Source of the DNA: Pantoea sp. SOD02
GTDB taxonomy: Bacteria > Pseudomonadota > Gammaproteobacteria > Enterobacterales > Enterobacteriaceae
Direction of reading: 5' to 3'
Assembly (NCBI RefSeq): GCF_024707505.1
Contig: NZ_CP102604.1
Location: forward strand, 3,720,001-3,784,000
Length of the DNA stretch: 64,000 bases
Shown here in pieces: positions 53,891 through 63,869 of this stretch (positions are counted from its first letter, which is position 1; every line of letters starts with the position of its first letter). Below the pieces are notes generated by a model that was not told the DNA's origin, searched no databases, and saw only the letters and a program-made list of their open reading frames with translations. The translations under genes were made by a program, and so were the position numbers.

Positions 53891-54343
53891 ATGGCGCACA
53901 AATTTCACATACTGCTTTTGAACGGTCCCAATTTGAATTTACTGGGAACGCGCGAGCCTGATAAGTATGGTCACACCACGCTGGCGCAAATCGTCGGCGA
54001 TCTGACGCAACAGGCCGATCAGCACCATGTGAAATTGAGTCATTTGCAATCGAACGCAGAGTTTCAGTTGATTGACCGTATTCACGAAGCCCGCGGCAAC
54101 GTGGATTACATCATCATCAATCCTGCTGCGTTTACGCATACCAGCGTTGCACTGCGTGATGCCCTGTTGGCGGTTAGCATTCCTTTTATTGAGGTGCATC
54201 TCTCGAACGTGCATGCACGCGAACCGTTCCGACATCACTCCTATCTTTCCGATGTATCTGCCGGCGTCATCTGTGGACTTGGCGCTGATGGATACTCGTG
54301 GGCTTTACAAACGGCAGTAAAACGCCTGTCACATTCCAATTAA
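53891..54343 (+). CDS. aroQ: 3-Dehydroquinate dehydratase, type II
   Basis: This 150-residue dodecameric enzyme makes 3-dehydroshikimate in the shikimate pathway. Signatures: [20 protein letters not shown] with catalytic Tyr26, [16 protein letters not shown], and [21 protein letters not shown]. coli K-12 uses the unrelated type I AroD; a type II gene before accB is usual in Serratia, Erwinia and similar genera. The ATG at 53891 is set by homology. Confidence 0.96.
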   Translation: MAHKFHILLLNGPNLNLLGTREPDKYGHTTLAQIVGDLTQQADQHHVKLSHLQSNAEFQLIDRIHEARGNVDYIIINPAAFTHTSVALRDALLAVSIPFIEVHLSNVHAREPFRHHSYLSDVSAGVICGLGADGYSWALQTAVKRLSHSN

Positions 54344-54364
54344 ACAGAGTACGGAACCACACTC

Positions 54365-54835
54365 ATGGATATTCGTAAAATTAAGAAACTGATCGAACTG
54401 GTTGAAGAGTCTGGCATCTCCGAGCTGGAAATCTCCGAGGGCGAAGAGTCCGTTCGTATCAGCCGTTCGCCTGCAAATGCCGGCTACCCAATGATGCAGC
54501 AAGCTTATGCTGCGCCAATGATGCAGCAGCAGCCTGCGCTGGCGACCGCTGTGGCACCTGCCGCACCGGCTGCAGCAGAAGCCGCTAAACCAGAAATCAG
54601 TGGCCACATCGTGCGTTCACCGATGGTGGGTACCTTCTATCGCACCCCAAGCCCAGACGCGAAAGCCTTCATTGAAGTTGGCCAGAAAGTGAATGCCGGC
54701 GACACCCTGTGCATCGTTGAAGCGATGAAAATGATGAACCAGATCGAAGCCGACAAATCCGGCGTCGTGAAGGCGATTCTGGTCGAAAGCGGCCAACCGG
54801 TTGAATTTGACGAGCCGCTGGTCATCATCGAATAA
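54365..54835 (+). CDS. accB: Biotin carboxyl carrier protein of acetyl-CoA carboxylase
   Basis: This 156-residue carrier has an N-terminal helix ([16 protein letters not shown]), an Ala/Pro-rich linker (about 50-75), and a biotinyl domain with EAMKMM; the biotinylated lysine is Lys122, as in E. coli. It carries CO2 between AccC and AccAD in fatty-acid synthesis. Start 21 bp after aroQ, 11 bp before accC. Confidence 0.98.
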   Translation: MDIRKIKKLIELVEESGISELEISEGEESVRISRSPANAGYPMMQQAYAAPMMQQQPALATAVAPAAPAAAEAAKPEISGHIVRSPMVGTFYRTPSPDAKAFIEVGQKVNAGDTLCIVEAMKMMNQIEADKSGVVKAILVESGQPVEFDEPLVIIE

Positions 54836-54846
54836 CGAGGCGAAGC

Positions 54847-56196
54847 ATGCTGGATAAAATTGTCATTGCTAACCGTGGTGAGATCGCGCTGCGCATTCTG
54901 CGTGCCTGCAAAGAGCTGGGCATTAAGACTGTTGCCGTGCACTCCACTGCGGACCGTGACCTGAAGCACGTGCTGCTGGCAGACGAAACCGTCTGCATTG
55001 GCCCGCCACCTTCGGTCAAAAGCTACCTGAACATCCCGGCACTGATCTCCGCCGCTGAAATTACTGGCGCGGTCGCTATCCATCCGGGTTACGGCTTCCT
55101 CTCTGAGAACGCCGATTTCGCCGAGCAGGTTGAGCGCTCAGGCTTTATCTTCATCGGCCCGAAAGCCGACACCATTCGCCTGATGGGCGACAAAGTGTCT
55201 GCGATTACCGCCATGAAGAAAGCCGGCGTACCAACCGTACCAGGTTCTGATGGCTCGCTGACCGACGACATGGAAAAAAACCGTGCCTTCGCTAAGCGCA
55301 TCGGTTATCCGGTGATCATCAAAGCTTCCGGCGGCGGCGGCGGTCGCGGTATGCGCGTCGTGCGCAGCGACAAGGATCTTGAGCAATCCATCAACATGAC
55401 GAAAGCGGAAGCCAAAGCGGCTTTCAACAACGACATGGTGTACATGGAGAAGTACCTCGAGAATCCACGCCACATCGAGATTCAGGTGCTGGCCGACGGC
55501 CAGGGTAACGCTATCTATCTGGCCGAACGTGACTGCTCAATGCAGCGTCGTCACCAGAAAGTTGTCGAAGAAGCGCCAGCGCCAGGCATTACGCCGGAAC
55601 TGCGCCGCTATATCGGCGAGCGCTGCTCTAAAGCCTGTATCGACATCGGCTATCGCGGTGCGGGTACGTTCGAGTTCCTGTACGAAAACGGTGAGTTCTA
55701 CTTCATCGAGATGAACACCCGTATTCAGGTTGAGCATCCGGTGACTGAAATGATCACCGGTGTCGATCTGATCAAAGAGCAGCTGCGTATTGCTGCTGGT
55801 CAGCCGCTGTCGATCAAACAGGAAGACGTGGTGATTCGCGGCCATGCGGTGGAATGCCGTATTAACGCCGAAGATCCGAATACCTTCCTGCCAAGCCCAG
55901 GCAAGATCACCCGCTTCCACGCGCCGGGCGGCTTCGGTGTTCGTTGGGAATCGCATATCTATGCCGGTTACAGCGTGCCACCGTACTACGATTCCATGAT
56001 TGGTAAGCTGATTACCTACGGTGAAAACCGTGACGTGGCAATCTCGCGCATGAAAAATGCGCTGGCGGAACTGATCATCGACGGCATCAAGACCAACATT
56101 GAGCTGCAGATGAAAATCATGTCCGACGAAAACTTCCAGCAGGGTGGCACTAACATCCACTATCTGGAGAAAAAACTCGGCCTGCAAGAGAAGTAA
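54847..56196 (+). CDS. accC: Biotin carboxylase subunit of acetyl-CoA carboxylase
   Basis: This 449-residue ATP-grasp enzyme carboxylates biotin on AccB. Motifs: [23 protein letters not shown], the glycine-rich ATP lid [14 protein letters not shown], and the catalytic [20 protein letters not shown]. Length equals E. coli. An intrinsic terminator follows 20 bp after the stop. Confidence 0.98.
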   Translation: MLDKIVIANRGEIALRILRACKELGIKTVAVHSTADRDLKHVLLADETVCIGPPPSVKSYLNIPALISAAEITGAVAIHPGYGFLSENADFAEQVERSGFIFIGPKADTIRLMGDKVSAITAMKKAGVPTVPGSDGSLTDDMEKNRAFAKRIGYPVIIKASGGGGGRGMRVVRSDKDLEQSINMTKAEAKAAFNNDMVYMEKYLENPRHIEIQVLADGQGNAIYLAERDCSMQRRHQKVVEEAPAPGITPELRRYIGERCSKACIDIGYRGAGTFEFLYENGEFYFIEMNTRIQVEHPVTEMITGVDLIKEQLRIAAGQPLSIKQEDVVIRGHAVECRINAEDPNTFLPSPGKITRFHAPGGFGVRWESHIYAGYSVPPYYDSMIGKLITYGENRDVAISRMKNALAELIIDGIKTNIELQMKIMSDENFQQGGTNIHYLEKKLGLQEK

Positions 56197-56215
56197 TCGC
56201 AGCGCAGAGCAAGAC

Positions 56216-56242
56216 AGAGGCCGGTTAACTCCGGCCTTTTTC
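56216..56242 (+). terminator. Intrinsic terminator of accBC
   Basis: Stem AGGCCGG/CCGGCCT with a 6-base loop followed by TTTTTC. It separates accBC from yhdT-panF. Confidence 0.9.
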
Positions 56243-56268
56243 ATTTTTGTCGCCTTTGAGGTTACATA

Positions 56269-56511
56269 ATGGATTGGCGTTTTTTACAAGCGAACAAAGA
56301 GGCGCGCTGGTCGTTTTATCTGACGCTGGCCTACCTTGCCGTTTGGGGACTTTCTGCCTGGCTGGGCGGCAATGAGATCGGCTTCTTTGGCTTACCAAGA
56401 TGGTTCGAGCTTTCGTGTCTGTTCGCCCCGCTGCTGTTTATTGTGTTGTGCTGGCTGATGGTGCGCGTGCTGTTCCGCGACATGTCGCTGGAGGATAACG
56501 ATGGACTCTGA
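56269..56511 (+). CDS. yhdT: DUF997 membrane protein YhdT
   Basis: This 80-residue protein has two membrane helices (about 17-33 and 48-68). It always precedes panF in relatives and overlaps its start here by 11 bp; it may be a small subunit or assembly partner of the symporter. GAGG lies 8 bp upstream of the ATG. Confidence 0.93.
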   Translation: MDWRFLQANKEARWSFYLTLAYLAVWGLSAWLGGNEIGFFGLPRWFELSCLFAPLLFIVLCWLMVRVLFRDMSLEDNDGL

Positions 56512-57946
56512 AATCATTCTTCCGCTGTTGGCCTATCTGGTGCTGATCGCCGCACTGTCGGTGTTTGCGATGCGCAAGCAGCGTCAGGGCAACTTCCTGA
56601 GCGAATACTTCCTCGGCAGCCGTTCGATGGGCGGCTTTGTGCTGGCCATGACCATCACCACCACTTACATCAGCGCCAGTTCATTCATTGGCGGCCCCGG
56701 CGCAGCCTATAAATATGGTCTTGGTTGGGTGCTGCTGGCGATGATTCAGGTGCCCGCCGTCTGGCTTTCTCTCGGCGTATTAGGCAAGAAATTCGCGATT
56801 CTGGCGCGTCGTTACAATGCTGTGACGCTCAACGACATGCTTTATGGCCGCTACGGCAGCACGTTGCTGATTTGGCTCTCCAGTATCAGTTTATTGGTGG
56901 CGTTTATTGGCGCGATGACCGTGCAGTTCATCGGTGGTGCGCGTCTGCTGGAAACCGCTGCGGGTATTCCTTACGACACCGGCCTGCTTATCTTCGGCGG
57001 CACCATCGCGCTCTACACCGCTTTCGGTGGCTTCCGCGCCAGCGTGCTGAACGATGCGATGCAAGGCATGGTGATGCTGATCGGCACCTTCCTGCTCCTC
57101 TTCGCAGTAATCCACCAGGCGGGCGGGCTGGAAAGCGCAGTAACCAAACTGCATAACATCGATCCACAACTGACGTCGCCGGAAGGCGTTGGCAATGTCA
57201 TCAATCCAACCTTCCTTAGCTCGTTTGCGGTGCTGGTATGTTTCGGTGTGATTGGCCTGCCCCACACTGCGGTGCGCTGTATTTCGTATAAAGACAGCAA
57301 AGCGATGCATCGTGGCATTGTACTTGGCACCATTGTGGTGGTGATCCTGATGCTTGGCATGCATCTGGCCGGTGCGCTGGGCCGCGTGATTTTGCCCGAT
57401 CTCACCATCCCCGATCGCGTGATCCCCACGCTGATGATTACCGTGTTACCGCCGATGGCGGCGGGCGTATTTCTTGCGGCGCCAATGGCGGCCATTATGT
57501 CGACCATTAATGCGCAGCTGCTGCAATCCTCCGCTACGCTGATCAAAGATCTCTACCTGCGTATTGCACCGCAGCACAGTGAAAATGAGGCGCGCCTGCG
57601 CATGCTGTCAGGCACTATCACTTTCGTGCTTGGTGTGCTGCTGCTGCTGGCGGCGTGGAATCCGCCCGATATGATTATCTGGCTGAATCTGCTGGCATTT
57701 GGTGGTCTTGAAGCGGTGTTCCTGTGGCCGCTGGTACTGGGATTGTATTGGGAGCGCGCCAATTCGACGGGTGCGATCAGCGGCATGCTGGTCGGTGCGG
57801 GATGCTACACGCTGCTTGCCAGCCTGAAAATTGAGTGGTGGGGTTTCCACCCAATCGTTCCGTCATTGACCTTAAGCCTGCTGGCCTTCCTGGTGGGTAA
57901 TCTGTTTGGCCGCACGCCTGCAACGCATGCAGCGGCACTGGAATAA
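56501..57946 (+). CDS. panF: Sodium/pantothenate symporter
   Basis: This 481-residue solute:sodium symporter of about 13 membrane helices has the family motif region [23 protein letters not shown] and FVLAMTI. It imports pantothenate for coenzyme A synthesis. It is overlapped by yhdT and followed after 11 bp by prmA, matching E. coli order. Confidence 0.96.
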   Translation: MDSEIILPLLAYLVLIAALSVFAMRKQRQGNFLSEYFLGSRSMGGFVLAMTITTTYISASSFIGGPGAAYKYGLGWVLLAMIQVPAVWLSLGVLGKKFAILARRYNAVTLNDMLYGRYGSTLLIWLSSISLLVAFIGAMTVQFIGGARLLETAAGIPYDTGLLIFGGTIALYTAFGGFRASVLNDAMQGMVMLIGTFLLLFAVIHQAGGLESAVTKLHNIDPQLTSPEGVGNVINPTFLSSFAVLVCFGVIGLPHTAVRCISYKDSKAMHRGIVLGTIVVVILMLGMHLAGALGRVILPDLTIPDRVIPTLMITVLPPMAAGVFLAAPMAAIMSTINAQLLQSSATLIKDLYLRIAPQHSENEARLRMLSGTITFVLGVLLLLAAWNPPDMIIWLNLLAFGGLEAVFLWPLVLGLYWERANSTGAISGMLVGAGCYTLLASLKIEWWGFHPIVPSLTLSLLAFLVGNLFGRTPATHAAALE

Positions 57947-57957
57947 AGAGAAACGCT

Positions 57958-58842
57958 ATGCCTTGGATTCAAATCAAAATTAACAGCACCGGCGAAAACG
58001 CCGAAACCCTGAGCGATGCGCTGATGGATGTTGGCGCCGTGTCGGTCACTTTCCAGGATACGCACGACAATCCTGTTTATGAGCCGCTGCCAGGCGAAAC
58101 GTTGCTATGGGGCGATACCGATGTCATCGGCCTTTTCGACGCCGAAACCGAGATGAGCGATGTGGTGGCCGAGTTAAGTCAGCACCCGCTGCTGGGATCC
58201 GCGTTTCGCCATAAGATCGAGCAGATCGAAGACAAAGATTGGGAACGTGAATGGATGGATAACTTCCACCCGATGCGTTTCGGTGAGCGTCTGTGGATCT
58301 GCCCGAGCTGGCGCGATGTGCCGGATCCAGATGCCGTCAACGTGATGCTGGATCCGGGGCTCGCGTTTGGTACCGGCACGCACCCCACCACGTCGCTGTG
58401 TTTGACCTGGCTTGATGGCCTGGATCTGCAAGGCAAAACGGTGATCGACTTTGGCTGTGGCTCCGGCATTCTCGCTATTGCCGCACTAAAATTAGGCGCA
58501 GCGCAGGCGATCGGTATTGATATCGATCCGCAGGCGATTCAGGCCAGCCGCGATAATGCCGAACGTAATGGCGTCTCTGAGCGTCTGGCGCTTTATCTGC
58601 CTCATCAGCAGCCTGATAACTTGCAGGCTGACGTGGTGGTCGCCAACATCCTCGCTGGGCCGCTGCGCGAATTGGCGCCGCTGATTAGCGTACTGCCTAA
58701 AGCGGGTGGGCATCTTGGTTTGTCCGGCGTGCTAGAGAGCCAGGCTGAAAATGTATGCGAAGCCTATGCACAACAATTCGCCCTCGATCCTGTTGCAGTT
58801 AAAGAGGAATGGTGTCGAATCACCGGATTAAAATCGGCTTAA
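57958..58842 (+). CDS. prmA: Ribosomal protein L11 methyltransferase
   Basis: This 294-residue SAM enzyme trimethylates L11. The N-terminal substrate-recognition domain (about 1-60) is followed by the methyltransferase domain with [22 protein letters not shown] motif [20 protein letters not shown] and [13 protein letters not shown]. In E. coli dusB-fis follow directly; here two carbonic anhydrase genes intervene. Confidence 0.97.
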   Translation: MPWIQIKINSTGENAETLSDALMDVGAVSVTFQDTHDNPVYEPLPGETLLWGDTDVIGLFDAETEMSDVVAELSQHPLLGSAFRHKIEQIEDKDWEREWMDNFHPMRFGERLWICPSWRDVPDPDAVNVMLDPGLAFGTGTHPTTSLCLTWLDGLDLQGKTVIDFGCGSGILAIAALKLGAAQAIGIDIDPQAIQASRDNAERNGVSERLALYLPHQQPDNLQADVVVANILAGPLRELAPLISVLPKAGGHLGLSGVLESQAENVCEAYAQQFALDPVAVKEEWCRITGLKSA

Positions 58843-58903
58843 ATACACTTAAAAAACTCATTTTTCGGCCTGAATTTACATTTCAGGTTGAGACCCATCT
58901 CAA

Positions 58904-58932
58904 AAAACCTTAATACTCGCTGTTAAGGTTTT
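58904..58932 (+). terminator. Terminator after prmA
   Basis: Arms AAAACCTTAA and TTAAGGTTTT form a 10-bp stem with a 9-base loop; CCTTTAGTTTTTTT follows. The stem is AT-rich, so efficiency may be moderate. Confidence 0.65.
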
Positions 58933-59037
58933 CCTTTAGTTTTTTTGCTTTAAACTCCCGCCCAGGTATAGCGCTATCCCTATTTACGGTGCCATTTAGC
59001 GGCACATTGATCTCAATTATTTCCAGGTCACCCTATT

Positions 59038-59766
59038 ATGAAATTTAAGATGAGTCTGGCTGCGCTGCTGATAGCGATGGCTCCCTTTTCCTATGCACAC
59101 GATATCCATTGGTCCTATGAGTCACCTGAAAAATGGGGAGATTTAGGCGCTGCTTATCAAACTTGTAAAACTGGTGTAAATCAGTCACCTGTCAATATTC
59201 ATAATGTTGTTAACGGTCAATTAAAATCACTGGATCTTGAATATCACGCAAAACAAAAATCCATCGTTAATAATGGACATACTATTCAAATCGATATTAA
59301 TGATGGCGATACCTTCAAGCTGGATGATGAAATTTATACGCTCCGTCAATTCCATTTCCACGCACCAAGTGAAAACCGTATAGAGGGTAAATCTTTCCCT
59401 CTGGAAGTTCACTTTGTCCATTCAAATGAACATGGACAACTTGCGGTGGTCGGTGTGATGTTTGAAGCCGGCGAAGCCAATCCAGCCATTGAGTCCATTT
59501 TGCAGAACGTCCCATCCAAAGTTAACCAAGTGAAAGCGCTCAATAAGCCGTTAAACCTCGCAACGCTTATCCCAGACAATAAATCCTACTATCGCTTCAG
59601 CGGTTCTCTGACCACACCACCGTGTTCTGAAGGCGTGCGCTGGTTGGTAATGAAAGATTCCGTGCATGCTTCTTCAGCACAACTCGCTTCCTTTGCGCGC
59701 TTGCTTGGCGAACACGGTAACAGCCGTCCTGTGCAACCGTTGAATGGTCGTTTGATCGTCGAATAA
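59038..59766 (+). CDS. Periplasmic alpha-carbonic anhydrase, copy 1
   Basis: This 242-residue alpha-class enzyme interconverts CO2 and bicarbonate. It has a signal peptide (cleavage after about residue 20, FSYA). Zinc ligands are His106 and His108 (QFHFHAPSE) and His125 (LEVHFVH), the proton-shuttle His is His81 (VNNGHTI), and Cys43 with the cysteine of TTPPCSEG can form the usual disulfide. The first 300 bp are AT-rich (about 35% GC at 59101-59340) against a clearly GC-richer neighbourhood, which suggests transfer. It is inserted between prmA and dusB. Confidence 0.95.
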   Translation: MKFKMSLAALLIAMAPFSYAHDIHWSYESPEKWGDLGAAYQTCKTGVNQSPVNIHNVVNGQLKSLDLEYHAKQKSIVNNGHTIQIDINDGDTFKLDDEIYTLRQFHFHAPSENRIEGKSFPLEVHFVHSNEHGQLAVVGVMFEAGEANPAIESILQNVPSKVNQVKALNKPLNLATLIPDNKSYYRFSGSLTTPPCSEGVRWLVMKDSVHASSAQLASFARLLGEHGNSRPVQPLNGRLIVE

Positions 59767-59795
59767 CTACCAGACAATCCAAGCCCGGTCTGGTT

Positions 59796-59833
59796 CTACC
59801 CTGTGACGTCTGTTACAGGGTAGTCATTTTCTC
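59796..59833 (+). terminator. Terminator between the two carbonic anhydrase genes
   Basis: Arms CTACCCTGTGAC and GTTACAGGGTAG form a 12-bp stem with one G-U pair and a 4-base loop, followed by TCATTTTCTC. It implies that the second carbonic anhydrase can be expressed separately. Confidence 0.75.
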
Positions 59834-59892
59834 ATCGCCACGTAATATCTGCGGCACGCCGCTTGCCGGTATACTTATTACTGAGATTGAGA

Positions 59893-60636
59893 ATGAAAAC
59901 CTCTCTTTTACTTAGCGTAATGTTGGCTTACAGCATTGGTGCGCAGGCAGCCTCTTCCCCTTCCGCACCACACTGGAGTTATGAAGGCAACGCTGGTCCA
60001 GATCATTGGGCCGAACTCTCTGCTGATTTCCAGACCTGCCATAACGGCAAGTTTCAGTCGCCAATTGATATTCGCCATACCATCGAAGGTCGACTGCCGC
60101 CCCTTAAGCTAGAGTTTCACACCGCAGCAGAAAACCTGGTCAACAACGGGCACACACTGCAAGTGAACGTGGATGATGAAGATGATTTTATGCTGGATGG
60201 CGAAACCTTCCGCCTCAAGCAATATCATTTCCATACCCCGAGTGAGAATCAAATCGACGGCCACTCTTATCCGTTCGAAGCGCATTTCGTTCACGCAAAT
60301 GCAGATGGGGAAATAGCGGTCATCGCCGTGATGTTCGAGGTGGGGAAAGAGAACACCGCCCTCAATCCGATTATTGCTGCCATGCCTAAGCAGATAAATC
60401 AGGAAGTGGTCGTTAAACAGCGCATGGATTTAAAACCTCTCTTCCCAGAGGATCGCCATTACTATCGTTTTAGTGGATCGCTCACTACTCCACCCTGCAC
60501 CGAGGGTTTACGCTGGCTGGTCATGAAGCATCCCGTCACGCTCTCACAATCACAGTTGCACGACTTCCAACTGGCGCTGAAAAACAGTAATAATCGCCCC
60601 CTGCAACCATTACATGGTCGACTGATTGTCGAATGA
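59893..60636 (+). CDS. Periplasmic alpha-carbonic anhydrase, copy 2
   Basis: This 247-residue alpha-carbonic anhydrase has a signal peptide ending IGAQA and the complete set: YHFHTPSE and AHFVHAN for zinc, VNNGHTLQ for the shuttle, CHNG and TTPPCTEG for the disulfide. It is similar to copy 1 along its length but has more typical base composition for the region. The ATG at 59893 is chosen because it gives a clean signal peptide; the frame stays open 10 codons upstream and the ribosome site is weak (GAGATTGAGA). Confidence 0.94.
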   Translation: MKTSLLLSVMLAYSIGAQAASSPSAPHWSYEGNAGPDHWAELSADFQTCHNGKFQSPIDIRHTIEGRLPPLKLEFHTAAENLVNNGHTLQVNVDDEDDFMLDGETFRLKQYHFHTPSENQIDGHSYPFEAHFVHANADGEIAVIAVMFEVGKENTALNPIIAAMPKQINQEVVVKQRMDLKPLFPEDRHYYRFSGSLTTPPCTEGLRWLVMKHPVTLSQSQLHDFQLALKNSNNRPLQPLHGRLIVE

Positions 60637-60880
60637 TGATCTGACAACCCTTACGCTTATAAATTAGTACAATTAATAATCACATTGCCGTCATTTCTCT
60701 GGCTAATTACCTGAAGTGGCGGTTTTTATGTTGTGATTTCGGTCATGTTTTGAGAAAAATTTTTGTACACAATTTCAGCATATATTTTTAATCATATGAA
60801 ATATAAAGATTAATACCTTTCCTTGTGCCTGATAAGTTGATTTCCCTGTTCTCTAACGGCGAATTGTTCAAAGTTTGGCC
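60637..60880. other. AT-rich region upstream of dusB-fis
   Basis: This 244-bp non-coding AT-rich stretch (notably 60740-60815, with TATATTTTTAATCATATG) precedes the dusB promoter. It is expected to hold an UP element and Fis/IHF sites by analogy with E. coli; I did not assign individual sites. Confidence 0.45.
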
Positions 60881-60909
60881 TTTCATCTTCTTTAAAAAAT
60901 GCGTAATAT
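60881..60909 (+). promoter_or_regulatory. dusB-fis promoter
   Basis: TTTCAT (-35, 60881-60886), a 17-bp spacer and TAATAT (-10, 60904-60909) are followed by ACGCCGCC, a GC-rich discriminator. In E. coli the dusB-fis promoter has the same elements and is under stringent, growth-rate and Fis control. Confidence 0.8.
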
Positions 60910-60946
60910 ACGCCGCCTTGCGAACAGTTAGGGTCACTTCTTTTTC

Positions 60947-61912
60947 ATGCGCATTGGACAACATCAGCTACGTAATCGACTCATTGCTGCGCCTATGGCC
61001 GGAGTATCCGATAAGCCATTTCGCACCCTGTGTTATGAGAACGGCGCCGGTATGACTGTCTCCGAGATGCTGTCGTCGAACCCGGAAGTTTGGGCCAGTG
61101 ACAAATCCCGTTTGCGTATGGTGCATAGTGACGAGCCTGGTATCCGCGCCGTGCAAATTGCCGGTTGCGATCCTGATGAGATGGCTGCTGCCGCGCGCAT
61201 TAATGTGGCGTCTGGCGCGCAGGTTATCGATATCAACATGGGCTGCCCGGCCAAAAAAGTGAATCGTAAGATGGCAGGTTCAGCGCTGCTGCAACATCCG
61301 CAACTGGTGGAGTCGATTCTCACCGCGGTCGTCAATGCAGTGGATGTACCGGTTACGCTGAAGATTCGCACCGGCTGGGACAAAGAAAATCGTAATTGTG
61401 TAGAGATTGCCCAATTGGCTGAACGCTGTGGCATTCAGGCTCTCACCATTCATGGCCGCACGCGCGCCTGTTTGTTTGAGGGATTTGCTGAATACGACAG
61501 CATTCGGACAGTTAAGCAGAGCGTTTCCATTCCGATCATCGCGAATGGCGACATTACTGACCCGCATAAAGCCAGAGCGGTGCTCGACTATACCGGAGCC
61601 GATGCTCTTATGGTTGGCCGTGCCGCTCAGGGAAGACCGTGGATCTTCCGGGAAATCCAGCATTATCTGGACACAGGGGAGCTGCTGGCACCGAAGCCGC
61701 TGGCTGAAGTGAAGCAAATGCTGATTGGACATATACGGGAGCTGCACGACTTTTACGGTCAGCGCAAAGGATACCGTATTGCCCGAAAACACGTTTCCTG
61801 GTATTTGCAGGAAAGTGCTCCTGATGACCAGTTTCGGCGCACATTCAACGCCATAGAGGATGCCAGCGAACAGCTGGAGGCGTTGGAGGCATACTTCGAA
61901 AATCTTGCGTAA
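60947..61912 (+). CDS. dusB: tRNA-dihydrouridine synthase B
   Basis: This 321-residue FMN enzyme makes dihydrouridine in tRNA D-loops (U17 in E. coli). TIM-barrel motifs: [18 protein letters not shown] at the N-terminus, catalytic Cys100 in [13 protein letters not shown], and [18 protein letters not shown]. It starts 37 bp after the -10 element and is co-transcribed with fis 24 bp downstream. Confidence 0.97.
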   Translation: MRIGQHQLRNRLIAAPMAGVSDKPFRTLCYENGAGMTVSEMLSSNPEVWASDKSRLRMVHSDEPGIRAVQIAGCDPDEMAAAARINVASGAQVIDINMGCPAKKVNRKMAGSALLQHPQLVESILTAVVNAVDVPVTLKIRTGWDKENRNCVEIAQLAERCGIQALTIHGRTRACLFEGFAEYDSIRTVKQSVSIPIIANGDITDPHKARAVLDYTGADALMVGRAAQGRPWIFREIQHYLDTGELLAPKPLAEVKQMLIGHIRELHDFYGQRKGYRIARKHVSWYLQESAPDDQFRRTFNAIEDASEQLEALEAYFENLA

Positions 61913-61936
61913 ACGAAATAAAGAGCTGAAAGAACT

Positions 61937-62233
61937 ATGTTCGAACAACGCGTAAATTCTGACGTACTCACCGTTTCTACCGTTAACTCTCAGGATCAGG
62001 TGACCCAAAAGCCACTGCGTGATTCGGTTAAACAGTCACTGAAGAACTATTTTGCTCAACTGAACGGTCAGGATGTGAGTGACCTGTATGAGCTGGTATT
62101 GGCAGAAGTCGAGCAGCCTCTGTTGGACATGGTGATGCAGTACACCCGTGGCAACCAGACCCGTGCAGCTCTGATGATGGGTATCAACCGCGGTACCCTG
62201 CGTAAGAAGCTGAAAAAATACGGCATGAACTAA
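61937..62233 (+). CDS. fis: Nucleoid protein Fis
   Basis: This 98-residue dimeric DNA-bending protein appears identical or nearly identical to E. coli Fis, with the beta-hairpin arms ([20 protein letters not shown]) and the C-terminal helix-turn-helix ([29 protein letters not shown]). It activates stable RNA promoters and shapes the nucleoid in early exponential growth. Confidence 0.99.
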   Translation: MFEQRVNSDVLTVSTVNSQDQVTQKPLRDSVKQSLKNYFAQLNGQDVSDLYELVLAEVEQPLLDMVMQYTRGNQTRAALMMGINRGTLRKKLKKYGMN

Positions 62234-62251
62234 TCTGTTCGTTGCTGCGAT

Positions 62252-62282
62252 AACGCCAGCCTTGCGGCTGGCGTTTTTGTTT
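62252..62282 (+). terminator. Intrinsic terminator of dusB-fis
   Basis: A 10-bp stem AACGCCAGCC/GGCTGGCGTT with loop TTGC followed by TTTGTTT. Confidence 0.93.
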
Positions 62283-62574
62283 CTGCATCACGAGTAATTT
62301 CCTGACGTTAGCAACGCATGAAACAATTGGCGCGATAATGGTAACGATAGTTGCAATTGCCGCAGTGATATCCTGCCCCTCTTAGCAACGCCTTTTCCTC
62401 CATTTTACTTCGCACTTATTTATCCTTTCATCACGCTTCAGCCCGCTCTCTCTGTGATCATCAACCGCTTCGGCCGTAAGCGTGAAAACTCATACATCCA
62501 CTCCTGAGCGTTAGCTCACACTGCTTCCATATAGTGAAACTTTTTGCACTATTTGTGATCGTGTCGTCTCGTCA

Positions 62575-62591
62575 TGCTGCCTTTTGGTGCG
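62575..62591. promoter_or_regulatory. Possible NtrC site upstream of aapJ
   Basis: TGCTGCCTTTTGGTGCG matches TGCACC-N4-TGGTGCA at about 10 of 13 defined positions. It lies about 90 bp upstream of the sigma-54-like promoter, a normal enhancer distance. Confidence 0.4.
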
Positions 62592-62666
62592 CCATATTAG
62601 CCAGAATCTTCTGAGTGCTTCAGTTTATTAAAAGATCTTTCCAGAGAATTCAGGATTCTGCAAACC

Positions 62667-62682
62667 TGGCATCAGGTTTGCA
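62667..62682 (+). promoter_or_regulatory. Sigma-54 type promoter of aapJ
   Basis: TGGCATCAGGTTTGCA matches TGGCACG-N4-TTGCA at 10 of 12 defined positions and keeps the exact GG-N10-GC spacing. It is about 95 bp upstream of a periplasmic amino-acid-binding protein gene, a class often under nitrogen (NtrC/RpoN) control. Confidence 0.55.
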
Positions 62683-62777
62683 GAGTTGTGGATGGCTAAC
62701 CACCACAGACAGAAAAAAGCGCACATTAAAGTGCGCGCAAACATAACAACACACGATATCGCCACACAGGATGCTTT

Positions 62778-63803
62778 ATGAAAAAGATGATGCTTTCCAC
62801 TCTGGTTGCTGCAGCCTCGCTGTTAGCCGTTGCTCAACAAGCGCACGCTGGCACCACGCTGGATGCCATTAAGAAGAAAGGTTTTGTACAGTGCGGCATC
62901 AGTGACGGCCTGCCAGGCTTCTCTTATGCTGACTCTAACGGCAAATTCACCGGTATTGACGTGGATGTGTGCCGCGCGGCCGCTGCAGCGGTATTTGGCG
63001 ACGCAACCAAAGTGAAATACACCCCGTTGACCGCGAAAGAGCGCTTCACCGCGCTGCAGTCTGGCGAAGTGGACATCTTGTCTCGTAACACCACATGGAC
63101 CTCATCGCGCGATGGCGGCATGGGCTTCCTGTTTGCAGGCGTGAACTATTACGACGGTATCGGCTTCCTGACTCACCAGAAAGCCGGTTTGAAAAGTGCT
63201 AAAGAGCTGGATGGTGCCACCGTGTGTATTCAGGCCGGTACAGATACCGAGCTGAACGTGGCTGACTACTTCAAAACCCACAAAATGCAGTACACGCCAG
63301 TGACCTTTGACCGCTCTGACGAATCCGCCAAAGCGCTCGACAGCGGCCGTTGCGACACCCTCGCTTCTGACCAATCTCAGCTGTATGCGCTGCGCATTAA
63401 ACTTGGTAAGCCAGACGAGTTCATCGTACTGCCAGAAGTGATCTCCAAAGAGCCGCTGGGTCCGGTTGTGCGTCGCGGTGATGACGATTGGTTCACCATC
63501 GTTAAATGGTCGCTGTATGCCATGCTGAACGCGGAAGAGATGGGTATCAGCTCTAAAAATGTCGATGACATGGTAGCTAAGCCAACTACGCCGGATATGG
63601 CACATCTGCTGGGCGCGGAAGGTGACTTCGGTAAAGACCTGAAGCTCGATAACAAGTGGGCTTACAACATCATCAAACAAGTGGGTAACTATCAGGAAGT
63701 GTTCGACCGTAACGTCGGTAAAGACAGCGCACTGAAAATTAAGCGCGGCCAGAATGCGCTGTGGAATGCGGGCGGCATCCAGTACGCTCCGCCAGTTCGT
63801 TAA
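62778..63803 (+). CDS. aapJ: Amino-acid ABC transporter periplasmic binding protein (AapJ/YhdW family)
   Basis: This 341-residue general L-amino-acid binding protein has a signal peptide cleaved after about residue 24 (QQAHA). The mature part has GISDGLPGFSYADSNGKFTGIDVDVCRAAAAAVFG, TAKERFTALQSGEVDILSRNTTWT and VISKEPLGPVVRRGDDDWF. E. coli K-12 yhdW is regarded as defective; this copy is intact. The order fis-(gap)-aapJ-permease resembles the E. coli yhdWXYZ position with the genes between lost. Substrate range cannot be read from sequence. Confidence 0.94.
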   Translation: MKKMMLSTLVAAASLLAVAQQAHAGTTLDAIKKKGFVQCGISDGLPGFSYADSNGKFTGIDVDVCRAAAAAVFGDATKVKYTPLTAKERFTALQSGEVDILSRNTTWTSSRDGGMGFLFAGVNYYDGIGFLTHQKAGLKSAKELDGATVCIQAGTDTELNVADYFKTHKMQYTPVTFDRSDESAKALDSGRCDTLASDQSQLYALRIKLGKPDEFIVLPEVISKEPLGPVVRRGDDDWFTIVKWSLYAMLNAEEMGISSKNVDDMVAKPTTPDMAHLLGAEGDFGKDLKLDNKWAYNIIKQVGNYQEVFDRNVGKDSALKIKRGQNALWNAGGIQYAPPVR

Positions 63804-63819
63804 TTCCGTCCTGCCAGTC

Positions 63820-63842
63820 GGGCACCGCATCCTGCGGTGCCC
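63820..63842 (+). repeat. Hairpin between aapJ and the permease gene
   Basis: A perfect 10-bp stem GGGCACCGCA/TGCGGTGCCC with a 3-base loop, not followed by T-run. Hairpins of this type after binding-protein genes stabilise the upstream message or reduce read-through, giving excess binding protein. Confidence 0.7.
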
Positions 63843-63869
63843 ACGCGTAATCTTCACTGAGGTTTTAAC

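Larger units (their letters stand above)
62283..62777. other. fis-aapJ intergenic region
   Basis: This 495-bp gene-free stretch contains a half-conserved NtrC-like site at 62575, a sigma-54-like promoter at 62667-62682 overlapping a 12-bp inverted repeat (62657-62684), and a GCGCAC/GTGCGC hairpin at 62720-62737 in the predicted leader of aapJ. In E. coli, yhdJ and other genes follow fis here; they are absent. Confidence 0.5.
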
